Of a stretch of DNA of 10,518 nucleotides, positions 1 to 7,037 are shown piece after piece (within the stretch, counting starts at the first letter, position 1; every line of letters begins with the position of its first letter). Source of the DNA: Phycisphaerales bacterium (lineage in GTDB: Bacteria; Pseudomonadota; Gammaproteobacteria; Competibacterales; Competibacteraceae); contig JACSSB010000141.1 in NCBI GenBank assembly GCA_014879435.1, positions 1 through 10,518 on the forward strand, in the 5' to 3' direction. The position numbers and the translations under genes were made by a program. The notes below the pieces were generated by a model. That model had not been told where the DNA came from. It saw only the letters and a program-made list of their open reading frames with translations, and did no database searches.

Positions 1-28
1 TTTCTAAGCTGCCTATGCGGCAGTGAAC
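1..28 (-). CRISPR. Type I-F CRISPR repeat (leader-proximal, array runs off left edge)
   Basis: Read on the minus strand, the first 28 bases begin GTTCACTGCC and end GGCAGCTTAGAAA. This is the well-known type I-F repeat, with its internal CTGCC/GGCAG hairpin and the GTTCACTG start. No second repeat follows to the right at spacer distance (about 32 nt), so this is the last unit before the leader and the spacers must lie left of base 1. The orientation puts the leader at 29 and beyond, so the array would be transcribed leftwards. Only one repeat is visible: repeat identity is secure from sequence, the existence of an array is inferred. Confidence 0.85.
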
Positions 29-160
29 TAGAGCATACCGCTTAAATCATACTGATCGTTAAAGAAAAATCCAGCTTTTTGCTCTCATAACCCTTTTTCT
101 TGCGTAGCTTGTAAGTGATTGATTTATGAGATGCACAGGGAGCAGTCAAAAAAAAGGGTT
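29..160 (-). promoter_or_regulatory. Type I-F CRISPR leader with IHF site and inverted repeat
   Basis: AT-rich sequence directly abutting the repeat. It holds AACCCTTTTT at 89-98 and its exact reverse complement AAAAAGGGTT at 151-160. Between them, at 112-124, the minus strand reads AATCAATCACTTA, an exact match to the IHF consensus WATCAANNNNTTR. IHF bending of the leader to position Cas1-2/3 for spacer integration is established for type I-F systems, and the flanking inverted repeat fits that arrangement. A TATGAT-like -10 box on the minus strand (46-51) could start the pre-crRNA, but I see no convincing -35. The leader's outer limit is a guess based on the inverted repeat. Confidence 0.75.
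112..124 (-). promoter_or_regulatory. IHF binding site in CRISPR leader
   Basis: AATCAATCACTTA on the minus strand matches WATCAANNNNTTR at every fixed position. It lies 84 bp from the repeat boundary, between the arms of the leader inverted repeat. Likely role: DNA bending during spacer acquisition. Confidence 0.65.
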
Positions 161-315
161 GGGATCACCACCAAATGGTATCGATTGACGCGCCCCCAAG
201 CCTAGCCCCTTCGTGATTAAGCTTTTTCCTCCCAATCTTCCATAACCGCCACAATCCGCACGCTTTTTTCGCCCCACACGCCGAAGCTCTTGCCCATCGT
301 TTTCAGGAGAAAATC
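161..315. other. Intergenic gap between CRISPR leader and lysis cassette
   Basis: No gene is supported here. The stretch contains no second CRISPR repeat and no copy of the tRNA-Lys 3' end that would mark the other attachment site. No convincing promoter was found: a TTGACG at 185-190 has no -10 box at the right distance. The only clear signal is the GGAG ribosome binding site at 306-309 for the next gene. If the element is short, its left end would fall in or near this gap. Confidence 0.5.
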
Positions 316-813
316 ATGGGCCACTTCAACGACTGCATCAAGGTCATTCTCAGCGAAGAGGGCGAACTATCCCATCACCGCCGCGACCCTGGCGGCATCA
401 CGAAGTACGGCATCTCTCAGCGCGCTTACCCCAATCTCGACATTCAAAGCCTGACTTTGGAAGACGCCGAGGCACTCTACCAGCGCGACTACTGGGCGCC
501 GATCAACGGCGATGACTTCCCCGCAGGTCTGTCTCTGCTGCTGTTCGATTGTGCCGTCAATCAAGGGCAGGCCACCGCCGTCAAGCTGCTGCAAACCGTG
601 CTTGAGGTAGACATCGACGGCATTCCCGGCCCCAAAACCCAAGCCGCCGCACTAGCGGCCATGCATCGCAGCCCCATCCACACCCTCATCGCCTTCTGTG
701 CCGAGCGTGCTTTGCGTTACGAATTCAACCGCAACGAAGAAACCTTTGGGCGTGGCTGGTATCGGCGGCTGTTTCGCGTCTACGACATCGCCCGCAGTTG
801 GAGCACGCCATGA
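316..813 (+). CDS. Phage endolysin, glycoside hydrolase family 108 type (N-acetylmuramidase)
   Basis: 165 aa. The N-terminal part (about residues 8-90) has the GH108 pattern: an EEGE motif (E14-E17; E15 or a neighbour is the likely catalytic acid), then DPGGITKYGIS, the usual 'DPGG.T.YGI' block of this family, and later a YW..I..D segment. Residues about 93-160 match the peptidoglycan-binding helical domain normally found behind it (GIPGPKTQAA, FGRGWYRR). The family cleaves the glycan backbone of peptidoglycan at lysis. There is no signal peptide, so export to the wall would depend on a holin, which fits the next gene. The usual EGG is EGE here, a small deviation. Start: ATG at 316 with GGAG six bases upstream. 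The stop overlaps the next start as ATGA. Confidence 0.9.
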   Translation: MGHFNDCIKVILSEEGELSHHRRDPGGITKYGISQRAYPNLDIQSLTLEDAEALYQRDYWAPINGDDFPAGLSLLLFDCAVNQGQATAVKLLQTVLEVDIDGIPGPKTQAAALAAMHRSPIHTLIAFCAERALRYEFNRNEETFGRGWYRRLFRVYDIARSWSTP

Positions 814-1118
814 TCGACTTCAAACAGCCCTCCACTTGGCGCGGCATCATCGGGCTGCTTTCCCTGTGCGGTATCAGTATCGACCCCGCTCTTGCCACGC
901 CTATCGCCGTGGTGGCCGGTGCACTGCTCTCCATCATCGAAATCCTCCGCAATGAATACCGCAGCAGATCGACCAAGGATGTTACCGCCCGTGGCAAGCA
1001 AGACACCACCGGCCCGAATCGTTCTGATCCTGCTGCCGTTGATCTGGAGCCTGAGCGGCTGCACTTCATGCCACCCCCATCTGCGCATCTCCCCCCTTCC
1101 GGCTTTAACGATCACTGA
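810..1118 (+). CDS. Small holin-like phage membrane protein
   Basis: 102 aa from the ATG at 810, which overlaps the endolysin stop as ATGA; an upstream TTG at 798 is less likely. Two hydrophobic segments are visible, about residues 10-24 (WRGIIGLLSLCGISI) and 29-46, followed by a charged RNEYRSRS stretch. The N-terminal TWRG-hydrophobic-hairpin pattern is common among small membrane proteins in phage lysis cassettes, often annotated as holins. The C-terminal half (residues about 50-102) is low-complexity and polar; it overlaps the Rz1-like gene in another frame, so its sequence is probably constrained by that gene. Its role as the holin that lets endolysin reach the wall is inferred from topology and position. 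Confidence 0.65.
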   Translation: MIDFKQPSTWRGIIGLLSLCGISIDPALATPIAVVAGALLSIIEILRNEYRSRSTKDVTARGKQDTTGPNRSDPAAVDLEPERLHFMPPPSAHLPPSGFNDH

Positions 1119-1149
1119 AACTGGATTGATCTGCATCCTCCACTTCTAG
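952..1149 (+). CDS. Rz1-like outer-membrane spanin lipoprotein, embedded in holin-like gene
   Basis: Up to 65 aa, in the +1 frame relative to the holin-like gene. It carries a textbook lipoprotein signal: a basic residue, hydrophobic core IVLILLPLIW, and lipobox LSGC. The mature peptide after the Cys is short and Pro-containing, as in Rz1 o-spanins, which link the outer membrane to an inner-membrane spanin during the last step of Gram-negative lysis. The start is uncertain: ATG 952 gives a long N-region; ATG 979 places the lipidated Cys at residue 28, a normal length, with AAGG directly abutting it. It was identified from the lipobox and its place in the lysis cassette. No i-spanin (Rz) gene encloses it, which is unusual. 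Confidence 0.6.
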   Translation: MNTAADRPRMLPPVASKTPPARIVLILLPLIWSLSGCTSCHPHLRISPLPALTITETGLICILHF

Positions 1150-1162
1150 GAGTACACCACTC

Positions 1163-2626
1163 ATGTCCACCCCAGCCACCCATTACCGGCTTTTCTACCC
1201 CGACAGCAACACCCTCAACGCCGTCACCCTATGCAACGCCACCGGAAACACCCTGATTCCGCAAAGCATCACGGACGGCACCGGTGATCCTGCGGGTTTC
1301 AAATCCAAGATCATTAGCTTTGCCGCTGCATCAGAGCCGCTCTTCGCCAATCCGACCTTCGCCGATCCCGGCGCGCCGGTCAGCCTCTATCTGTGTCGTG
1401 ACGACAGCGGCACAGCCAAGAAAGTCCTGGATGAATCCATCTTCGATCCTGCCAATCCAGGGCGACCAACCGCAGCGATCACCAGCGCGCAAGAATATCT
1501 GCTCTATGTCGCCACCGACATCGGCGGCGGCATCAAGACCTACGCGCTCAACGCACCAGCCAACCCGGTCAGCATCATCAAAGATGCCGGAAAAGACGCG
1601 ATTACCGGCGATGATCTCGACGGCAATACCATCTTGCTGCGCTGGACCGGCTTGGTGCCCACCAAGATCGAAGTGGAATGTGATATCGAAGACATCACCG
1701 ATCCGGGTGGCTACTTCCCCATCGGACAAACCAACGTCACCACCTACGCAGAATCCAGCGTCGGCTTATCGCTAGTCCAAGCCACCAGTCAAATCGTGCC
1801 CCAAGACGGCATGAGCCACGTGGTTACCTTCCGGCTGCGCTACAACGTCGCGGGTGATGTCAGTCCCTGGGTGGTCACTGGCCCTGCCATGATCACCTAC
1901 GACATGGCACCGCCCAACGCCCCGCTCAGCTTGAACGTGCAACTGCTGCGTGATCGCATCGACACCATTCCCGATGTCGTGCGGCTGTCCTGGCAGAAAG
2001 CCGCAGTCAATCCTGGTACAGGGATCGATGTCATTTGCTATGACTACCTCGACAAAAAACACACGGTCTACAGCAGCAATGGCATTGAAACCGAATGCCG
2101 TATCGAGAATGTCTCGCGGTTTGTCGTGCAGGAAACGGGGCCAGCGGTGGCCCGGCCTTATCGCTTCGCCATCATCGCCACCAACATCAGCGCCAAGAGC
2201 GACGAAGTATTCGCCGCCGCACCACTGAACATCACCAGCAAGGTCAAGGAAGCCGACCCACTGACCCCGGACGAAATCGCCGGTACGGCAGTGGACATGG
2301 ACTATGCAACGCTGAAAGCCACCGTATTTTCCAACGTGCTCAGCGAGATCGGCACGCTCCCGCCAGAGGGCCAAACCATCTGCAACACCGCAGTCGATGA
2401 ATTGATCTGGAAGATCAAAGATGTAGTGGCAAAGGGCGGCAGCGTCACCTTGCAAGACTTCGGCGTTGTGAAAGCGAAATGGACCAATGAGCGTCTGGGG
2501 CGCAATCCGTCTACCGGAGAGCCGGTCGTCATCGCCGCCTATCGGAGCCTTGGATTCAGCCCCAGCACTGGATTCAAGACCGGCACCAAGCAAGGCATCG
2601 TCATGACAGACGAGGAAGCCAAGTAA
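1163..2626 (+). CDS. Phage tail/surface-type FN3 protein with C-terminal HU/IHF-like domain (paralogue 1)
   Basis: 487 aa, ATG with AGGAG at 1148-1152. Residues 1-140 are beta-rich and not recognised. Residues about 145-360 contain two fibronectin-III-like modules, the second beginning PPNAPLSLNVQLLRDR with IPDVVRLSWQKA. Residues about 374-487 read as an HU/IHF domain: two helices, then GGSVTLQDFGVVKAKW, ERLGRNPSTGE and a final FSPSTGFK. HU proteins share G..V.L..FG.F....R..R.GRNP.TGE....F.P...LK, and the GRNP tip (446-449) holds the DNA-intercalating proline. FN3 arrays are typical of phage tail-tip or fibre proteins, but a HU-like end on one is not something I know of. There is no signal peptide, so it would leave the cell in a virion or by lysis. 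Its virion role is inferred. Confidence 0.7.
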   Translation: MSTPATHYRLFYPDSNTLNAVTLCNATGNTLIPQSITDGTGDPAGFKSKIISFAAASEPLFANPTFADPGAPVSLYLCRDDSGTAKKVLDESIFDPANPGRPTAAITSAQEYLLYVATDIGGGIKTYALNAPANPVSIIKDAGKDAITGDDLDGNTILLRWTGLVPTKIEVECDIEDITDPGGYFPIGQTNVTTYAESSVGLSLVQATSQIVPQDGMSHVVTFRLRYNVAGDVSPWVVTGPAMITYDMAPPNAPLSLNVQLLRDRIDTIPDVVRLSWQKAAVNPGTGIDVICYDYLDKKHTVYSSNGIETECRIENVSRFVVQETGPAVARPYRFAIIATNISAKSDEVFAAAPLNITSKVKEADPLTPDEIAGTAVDMDYATLKATVFSNVLSEIGTLPPEGQTICNTAVDELIWKIKDVVAKGGSVTLQDFGVVKAKWTNERLGRNPSTGEPVVIAAYRSLGFSPSTGFKTGTKQGIVMTDEEAK

Positions 2627-2634
2627 CGCATCCC

Positions 2635-2650
2635 ATGCCATGGATGGCAT
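2635..2650. repeat. Intergenic palindrome with CCATGGATGG core (copy 1)
   Basis: ATGCCATGGATGGCAT is a perfect inverted repeat (ATGCC/GGCAT stem around ATGGAT) just after the stop of the first FN3-HU gene and before the ribosome binding site of the second. The same core, GCCATGGATGGC, recurs at 8322-8333 in an equivalent place. It could be a small mRNA hairpin or a dispersed genomic repeat. Confidence 0.5.
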
Positions 2651-2685
2651 TTCCCCTTTCCAGCACTTGATCAAGGAATCATCCC

Positions 2686-5241
2686 GTGGCCATTCCTATC
2701 ATTCCTGCCGGTCTGTCGGTCGTTTATAACCCCGACTATTACGCGAACATCATCACCATCACCGCTGGAGATGCCACCCATACCGGCTTTCGTATCTATC
2801 GGGATGAAGGGGAACCGTATGGCTGGGAACAAGTCAACGAAATCAATACCACCGACATGGTATTCACGACCTACATGGGAAGCGAAAGCGACTCTATGAA
2901 GTCGTGGGGTGTGACTGCATTTAATGCAGAGGGTGAATCCGCGAGATTGGATAGCAATCCCGGTGCGCCACCGGCCCACATCGAAAACTTCAGCGCGGTA
3001 CGTACCACCAACCCTGGTGAGGTCGCATTAAGTTGGTCATGGTCAGGCGACAGCAAACCGGTTTATCTGTTTGCAGCCAGTGAATACGAAGCCAGCACCC
3101 ATTATTGGTATGAAAAAGGGAGCGCCAACGCGCAAGATCTGAGCGCGTTGATTGCCGATATCCCGCGCTTTGAAACCTTCATCATTCGGCTGTACGCCAC
3201 CAACAGCACCTATCAGCAAACCCCACTGGCTGAGTGCACGCTGCAACCCGTCAGCTTAGAGAATCTTCCAGCACCCACCGCTATCACCGCCTCTCTATCA
3301 AGACTCGATAGAATCCTGATCAACTTCGAGGCGGCGAGTTGGGAAGACAGCCGCGATTTTCAATATCGGTTTACCTTCCAGCGTGGCACCAATGCGCCCA
3401 TCATCCTGGATCGTGCTTGGGGTGTGCTGACCGTTGAGTCAGAAAGTATCCATCGTCAACTTTATGACGAAGTATTGGGCCTCAGCTTCGAGAATGTAGC
3501 GGAATGGACCTGCACCATCCAGGGTATATCCTCGATAGGATCAGGAGACATCAGCGTGCCGTTTACGCTGATGCAGGAGCCGCCCGCTGATCTACTGTCG
3601 TTCGCCATGGATGAGACAGCGCAAATCTCTTGGGTATTCTCCGACTGGCAGAACGCCTTGCCGCTCGAAGTAGAGACCCGGATTGATGGCGGTCCTTGGG
3701 TGCCTACTTTCATCACCGACGAATCACATACAAACGACGAGCTGTATGGGGATGCGTGCATCATTGGTGATGACTGGTCGGGTGGGGTGTTGGGGCGTGT
3801 GCATTTCCATTGGCCATTCAACGATCAGCCGCATACCGTCGAAGCCCGCGCACGCATTCAAGGGAGTAGTGATGCATGGCTTTATGGCCCAGCCGAGCAC
3901 ATCAATCTCCGTAGCCTGTACGTCCCAGAACTACTGTGGGGATCTCATCCGTTCCAAGGGCAAAACGGCACAGTCGATCTCCCCGAACCAACGCTATTAA
4001 TTCGGCGGCCTCCCAATTACGAGCGCTACACGCTGGAAGTAGCTGCTGATGGAGGTGCGTTCTTACCATTTGCGGATTTGCACGGTTCCACCACCGCCCG
4101 CACCGCCACCACCTGGACCGATCTCATCGCCCGCTTGCCCGCAGCGATACAAGACGGTGGCAACCACGCCCTTGCATTTCGTATCAACGTCATTCAGGAC
4201 GGAATCGTTACGTTTAGCTACCCGTTCCCGGTAGCGAACGTCACCATTCCACAGAGCGCGGCCCTCATCCCCAAAGGCCCGGACTGGACAATTACCACGC
4301 GGGAGGATAGTAGCGGGATGCTCTTCATCCTCGCTGCAAATGCACGCGACCCGCACCTCACCACCTTCCAATACGATATCGACGGGGCACCGGTCACACC
4401 ACAAGAAATCCCTGACGGAGACCCCTACCGCAAAACCTTCAGGATCGTTCTCCCTGATCCAGATGGCTTATGCCGAATCATCACCTGCACGATCATCACC
4501 CACAGCCCACGCACAGGAAAAAGCGGGTATCAAAGCAAAACCGCCAGCTACACGCAGAAGTTACCTAAACCGATCCCACCGACCGCGTTAAACGCCGAAC
4601 TGCAACGCCAAGCCAATGGTGAAATACCAGATCGGGTGCGGCTGACATGGCCCGCTGGTCAACTGGTGCAGCTCATCGGCCAGTTAGGCACATTAGTCTT
4701 CTCGTTGGGCTATGCCGACAGTACTGAAAGCGAGGCCATCATCGAGAACACTCGCGCCAAGCTCCCTAAAAACGGCGCCCTGTGTCCTGTGCAGTTTGGC
4801 ATCAGAGCGTATCACCGTGATGCCGGAGTCAGTGCGGCCCGCTTGGCCAATGCCATTTCGATCCGCGCCTATCCCGCTCCGCAAGCTTCACCCGATGTAG
4901 AAACCGATATCGACCTGTTTGATGCCAAAGTGCTGGAATGGATCAAGGAACGCATCGCCTTGGCGTTTCCAGCCGTGTCCGAAGTCATGCGCAGCCTGAT
5001 CACGACCAATGCTATCCGGTCGCTAAAGCAGGAAATCAAGGCCATCGTAGCAAGCGGCGGGAGCACGACGTTGGATAACCTCGGCGTATTTGCCGCCAAG
5101 TGGAGCAAAGACCGGTTCGATAGTCGAGGAAATAAGATTCCTGCAGAACGCGGCCTTGAGTTCCTGCCTTCCATCGGGTTCGTGGAAGGGGTCAAAGCCG
5201 GTGCAGTCCTGACCGATGCCGAAGCCGAGGCACAGACATGA
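2686..5241 (+). CDS. Large FN3-repeat phage-type protein with degenerate C-terminal HU/IHF-like domain (paralogue 2)
   Basis: 851 aa from GTG at 2686, with AAGGA about ten bases upstream. It is mostly a chain of beta-sandwich modules with FN3-like strand patterns (for example SAVRTTNPGEVALSWSWSG near residue 105). The last module, PPTALNAELQRQ with IPDRVRLTW, matches the last module of the upstream gene. Residues about 735-851 repeat its HU-like tail: IRSLKQEIKAIVASGGSTTL, NLGVFAAKWSKDRF, then FLPSIGFVEGVKAG. The arm tip differs: GRNP.TGE is replaced by SRGNKIPAE, so intercalation may be altered. The two genes are clearly paralogous at their C-termini. Likely a tail-fibre or adhesin-like virion protein; this is inferred from composition and prophage context. 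The stop overlaps the next start (ATGA). Confidence 0.65.
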   Translation: MAIPIIPAGLSVVYNPDYYANIITITAGDATHTGFRIYRDEGEPYGWEQVNEINTTDMVFTTYMGSESDSMKSWGVTAFNAEGESARLDSNPGAPPAHIENFSAVRTTNPGEVALSWSWSGDSKPVYLFAASEYEASTHYWYEKGSANAQDLSALIADIPRFETFIIRLYATNSTYQQTPLAECTLQPVSLENLPAPTAITASLSRLDRILINFEAASWEDSRDFQYRFTFQRGTNAPIILDRAWGVLTVESESIHRQLYDEVLGLSFENVAEWTCTIQGISSIGSGDISVPFTLMQEPPADLLSFAMDETAQISWVFSDWQNALPLEVETRIDGGPWVPTFITDESHTNDELYGDACIIGDDWSGGVLGRVHFHWPFNDQPHTVEARARIQGSSDAWLYGPAEHINLRSLYVPELLWGSHPFQGQNGTVDLPEPTLLIRRPPNYERYTLEVAADGGAFLPFADLHGSTTARTATTWTDLIARLPAAIQDGGNHALAFRINVIQDGIVTFSYPFPVANVTIPQSAALIPKGPDWTITTREDSSGMLFILAANARDPHLTTFQYDIDGAPVTPQEIPDGDPYRKTFRIVLPDPDGLCRIITCTIITHSPRTGKSGYQSKTASYTQKLPKPIPPTALNAELQRQANGEIPDRVRLTWPAGQLVQLIGQLGTLVFSLGYADSTESEAIIENTRAKLPKNGALCPVQFGIRAYHRDAGVSAARLANAISIRAYPAPQASPDVETDIDLFDAKVLEWIKERIALAFPAVSEVMRSLITTNAIRSLKQEIKAIVASGGSTTLDNLGVFAAKWSKDRFDSRGNKIPAERGLEFLPSIGFVEGVKAGAVLTDAEAEAQT

Positions 5242-5684
5242 ACGAGGAGGTGATGAAAGTCAGCTACACGCCCGACGGCGATACCGTTCGCTGTTTTCGC
5301 ACCATTACCGAGAATGGCGCGACACGAACCGAAGAAGTGCGTATCCGTCTGGCTTATATTGACGCACCAGAGATTGGCAATGCCGAATGCCACGCTTATG
5401 CGATCAGTGCCCGTGCCTACTTGCGGCGATTGCTGTATGTGGGTGAAAGGGTCTCTGTGCGCATTCTGGGGCAAGATATCTATGGTCGGCTGATCGGTGA
5501 GATCATCCGGCTTCGAGATTATGGCAACTGTGGCCTGAGGCTCATCCATGGCGGTTATGCGGCACTGTGGCAATGTCCGCAAAGTCGTGGCGAATACTAT
5601 GCCGCGCAAGAGATCGCCCAGCAGAAACGACGCGGAATCTGGAAAAATCCTGGCCCGTGGCAAACCCCGTGGCTCTACCGATGA
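5238..5684 (+). CDS. Staphylococcal-nuclease-like (thermonuclease family) endonuclease
   Basis: 148 aa, carrying the full SNase signature. D13-G14-D15-T, R37-L-A-Y-I-D42-A-P-E45 and D80-I-Y-G-R84 correspond to the Ca-binding Asp pair, Glu43, Arg35 and Arg87 of S. aureus nuclease. The C-terminal Y..A...A....RGIW is also typical. The family cleaves DNA and RNA with Ca2+. No secretion signal is visible, unlike most bacterial thermonucleases, so it may act in the cytoplasm, in the virion, or after lysis. It is translationally coupled to the FN3-HU gene by ATGA at 5238. An in-frame ATG at 5253 follows GGAGGTGAT, an almost full anti-Shine-Dalgarno match, but the spacing is too short, so 5238 is preferred. 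All catalytic residues are present, so activity is likely; the target is unknown. Confidence 0.9.
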   Translation: MNEEVMKVSYTPDGDTVRCFRTITENGATRTEEVRIRLAYIDAPEIGNAECHAYAISARAYLRRLLYVGERVSVRILGQDIYGRLIGEIIRLRDYGNCGLRLIHGGYAALWQCPQSRGEYYAAQEIAQQKRRGIWKNPGPWQTPWLYR

Positions 5685-5995
5685 ATATTGGCCCCGATAC
5701 CATCGCAGAAATCGCCATTGCCGTGATCTGTGGACTCGCGGTCGTGGGGTTCACGATCCTCCAGATTGCATTGCGTGGCATCGAGAAACAGAGCGAGAAC
5801 ACTAATAAGTTGATCCATGAGAAATTCCAGTGGGCCGAGACGCAGCGTCAAGAGGCAAGACAACATTGGGATAATCAATTTGGAGAACTGAAGCTCTCCG
5901 ATGCGAACATGTCACAACGCATTCAGAACCTAGAATCGCGTGTCGCCACTGTGGAATTACACGTTTTCAAGCAACAGATAACGCTCGATAAGTAA
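5681..5995 (+). CDS. Small membrane-anchored coiled-coil protein
   Basis: 104 aa from the ATG at 5681, which overlaps the nuclease stop (ATGA). Residues about 6-29 (TIAEIAIAVICGLAVVGF...) form one transmembrane helix. The rest (30-104) is charged and helical with heptad-like spacing (NKLIHEKFQWAETQRQEARQ, MSQRIQNLESRVATVELHVF), suggesting a coiled coil. One TM plus a coiled coil resembles an inner-membrane spanin. However, the acidic N-terminus and the basic residues just after the TM predict a cytoplasmic C-terminal part, which argues against that. Not recognised as a named family. It ends the late-type operon; the A-free tract begins right after it. Confidence 0.65.
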   Translation: MNIGPDTIAEIAIAVICGLAVVGFTILQIALRGIEKQSENTNKLIHEKFQWAETQRQEARQHWDNQFGELKLSDANMSQRIQNLESRVATVELHVFKQQITLDK

Positions 5996-7029
5996 TACCG
6001 AGCAGCTCCCCGCCGTACCCGCCTCCCTGCGGTGCTTCGCGCCATCCCTGGCTTGGCGTCCCTGCCGTTTGTGCTCTCTTCGTTCGCAGTTTTCCCCGCG
6101 TCGGGCCTTGGGGCTTTTTGCGCTTGTGCCGTGCGCTGTGGGCGGGCGCAAGGGTTCGCTTCGCCGCTTCGCGCCCTGTGCGCCCGTCCTCGCTTCCGGC
6201 CCTGTGCGCTCGCCCCCTCGGCCCTTCCGCTGGGGGGTGGGTGTGGGGCTGTCCCTGCTTTCCCTGTGGCGCGCTCCCGGCGCGCCTTCCGCCGCTCCTG
6301 CGGCGGTGGGGTGGGCGGCTCCCTTTGTTCGCCGGGTCTGTTGTGGGGGGTGTGTCGTGGCTTTCTCTCTGGCTTTGTCGCGTGCGTTGGTGGTGTCGCG
6401 GGGTGGTTCGGTGCTGTCTGCGCCGTGGTGGCGTCGGCTGGTGGGTTCTGCGTTGTCTGCCGGTGCGGTGCGTTGGCGTTTGCGCCGGTCCTCGCGGGCG
6501 TTTTCGGGTGCGGTGGTGGTGGTCGGGTTTTCGTGTTTTGGCCGTGCGGTCGCGTTTGCGTCGGCGTGGTCGGGTTGGTGCGGTTTTCCGGTGGTGGTTT
6601 CGCCGCGTGTGGGTGTGTCCGGTCGTGTTTGGGCGGTTTCGGTGCCGGCGGCGCCGCCTGCGGTGGTGGTCGGGGCTGCGCCTGTTGCGCCGGTTCGTTG
6701 TCGGTCGGCTTGGGTTCGTGGGGCTTAGCGTGGTCCTTCCTTTGTTGGTGGTCCGCGTTGCGGGTTGCCGGTCCCGGTGGCTGGTGCGCGGTTCTCGCCG
6801 TGTTTTGGCGGTTCGCTGTGCGTCTTCTGCGCTGGCGTCGCTGCTGTGTCGGCGTGCGCGGGCTTTTGGCCTTGCGCCGCGCCGCGTTTCCGCTCGGCTC
6901 GTTTTGCTGCCGTGTGCGCGTGTCGCGCCGTTTTCTCATGCCACACGGCGCTGTTTTGGTCCTCCGGCGCTTGCGCCTCGTGTTCAGCGCCAGGTGGTGC
7001 CCGTTTTTCGGCAACAGTCGCTGTTTTAA
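5996..7029. other. Adenine-depleted, G/T-rich gene-free tract (A-free core 6152-6726)
   Basis: Reading base by base, the + strand has no A from 6152 to 6726 (575 nt) or from 6728 to 6937 (210 nt). From 6045 to 6937 the only As are at 6088, 6150, 6151 and 6727. In 6421-6600 I count G 83, T 59, C 38, A 0. With no A on + and no T on -, neither strand can contain a stop codon, an ATG or a TATAAT-like -10 box. The long open frames (+ strand about 6032-7045 and 6118-7029; - strand 5923-7014) follow from this and are not evidence of coding. Their conceptual proteins use only 10 (plus) or 12 (minus) amino-acid types. The left flank is C-rich; the core is G/T-rich with many GGTGG and GGGG runs. I recognise no known RNA or element here. 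Confidence 0.9.
6231..6530 (+). other. G-run clusters with G-quadruplex potential inside the A-free tract
   Basis: Several closely spaced G runs occur on the + strand: GGGGGGTGGGTGTGGGG (6232-6248), GGCGGTGGGGTGGGCGG (6302-6318) and GGTGGTGGTGG (6512-6522). The last has the exact spacing of a two-tetrad quadruplex. G-rich non-template strands also favour R-loops if transcription runs rightwards. Structure formation is inferred from the motif only. Confidence 0.35.
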
Positions 7030-7037
7030 GGGTTTTT
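7013..7037 (+). terminator. Weak possible terminator at the right edge of the A-poor tract
   Basis: AACAG-TCG-CTGTT (7013-7025) forms a short perfect stem, followed by TTAAGGG and a run of seven T (7033-7039 region). The stem is only five pairs with a three-base loop and the T run is not adjacent, so termination would be weak at best. Confidence 0.2.

Noticed and set aside
29..90. A further CRISPR repeat to the right of the first one
   Set aside because: No repeat-like sequence occurs at 61-88, where the next unit would start, or elsewhere to the right.
29..315. Second attachment-site copy of the tRNA-Lys 3' end
   Set aside because: Only chance short matches such as TACCG were found; nothing long enough to be a core site.
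1772..2674. 300-aa open frame on the minus strand
   Set aside because: It lies antisense to the FN3-HU gene, which has a good start, ribosome binding site and recognisable domains. It is a frame shadow.
4869..5663. 264-aa open frame on the minus strand
   Set aside because: It is antisense to the HU-like domain and the nuclease gene, both clearly coding on the plus strand.
6152..6726. Diversity-generating retroelement template or variable repeat as the explanation of missing A
   Set aside because: No reverse transcriptase, Avd-like gene or second near-copy of the tract is present in the window, so it is kept only as one possible cause and not called as a feature.
5923..7014. 363-aa basic Pro/Arg-rich open frame on the minus strand
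   Set aside because: The strand lacks T here, so stops are impossible. The protein lacks Val, Leu, Ile, Phe, Tyr, Trp and Met across the tract, and its ends lie in ordinary sequence of another gene. Composition explains it.
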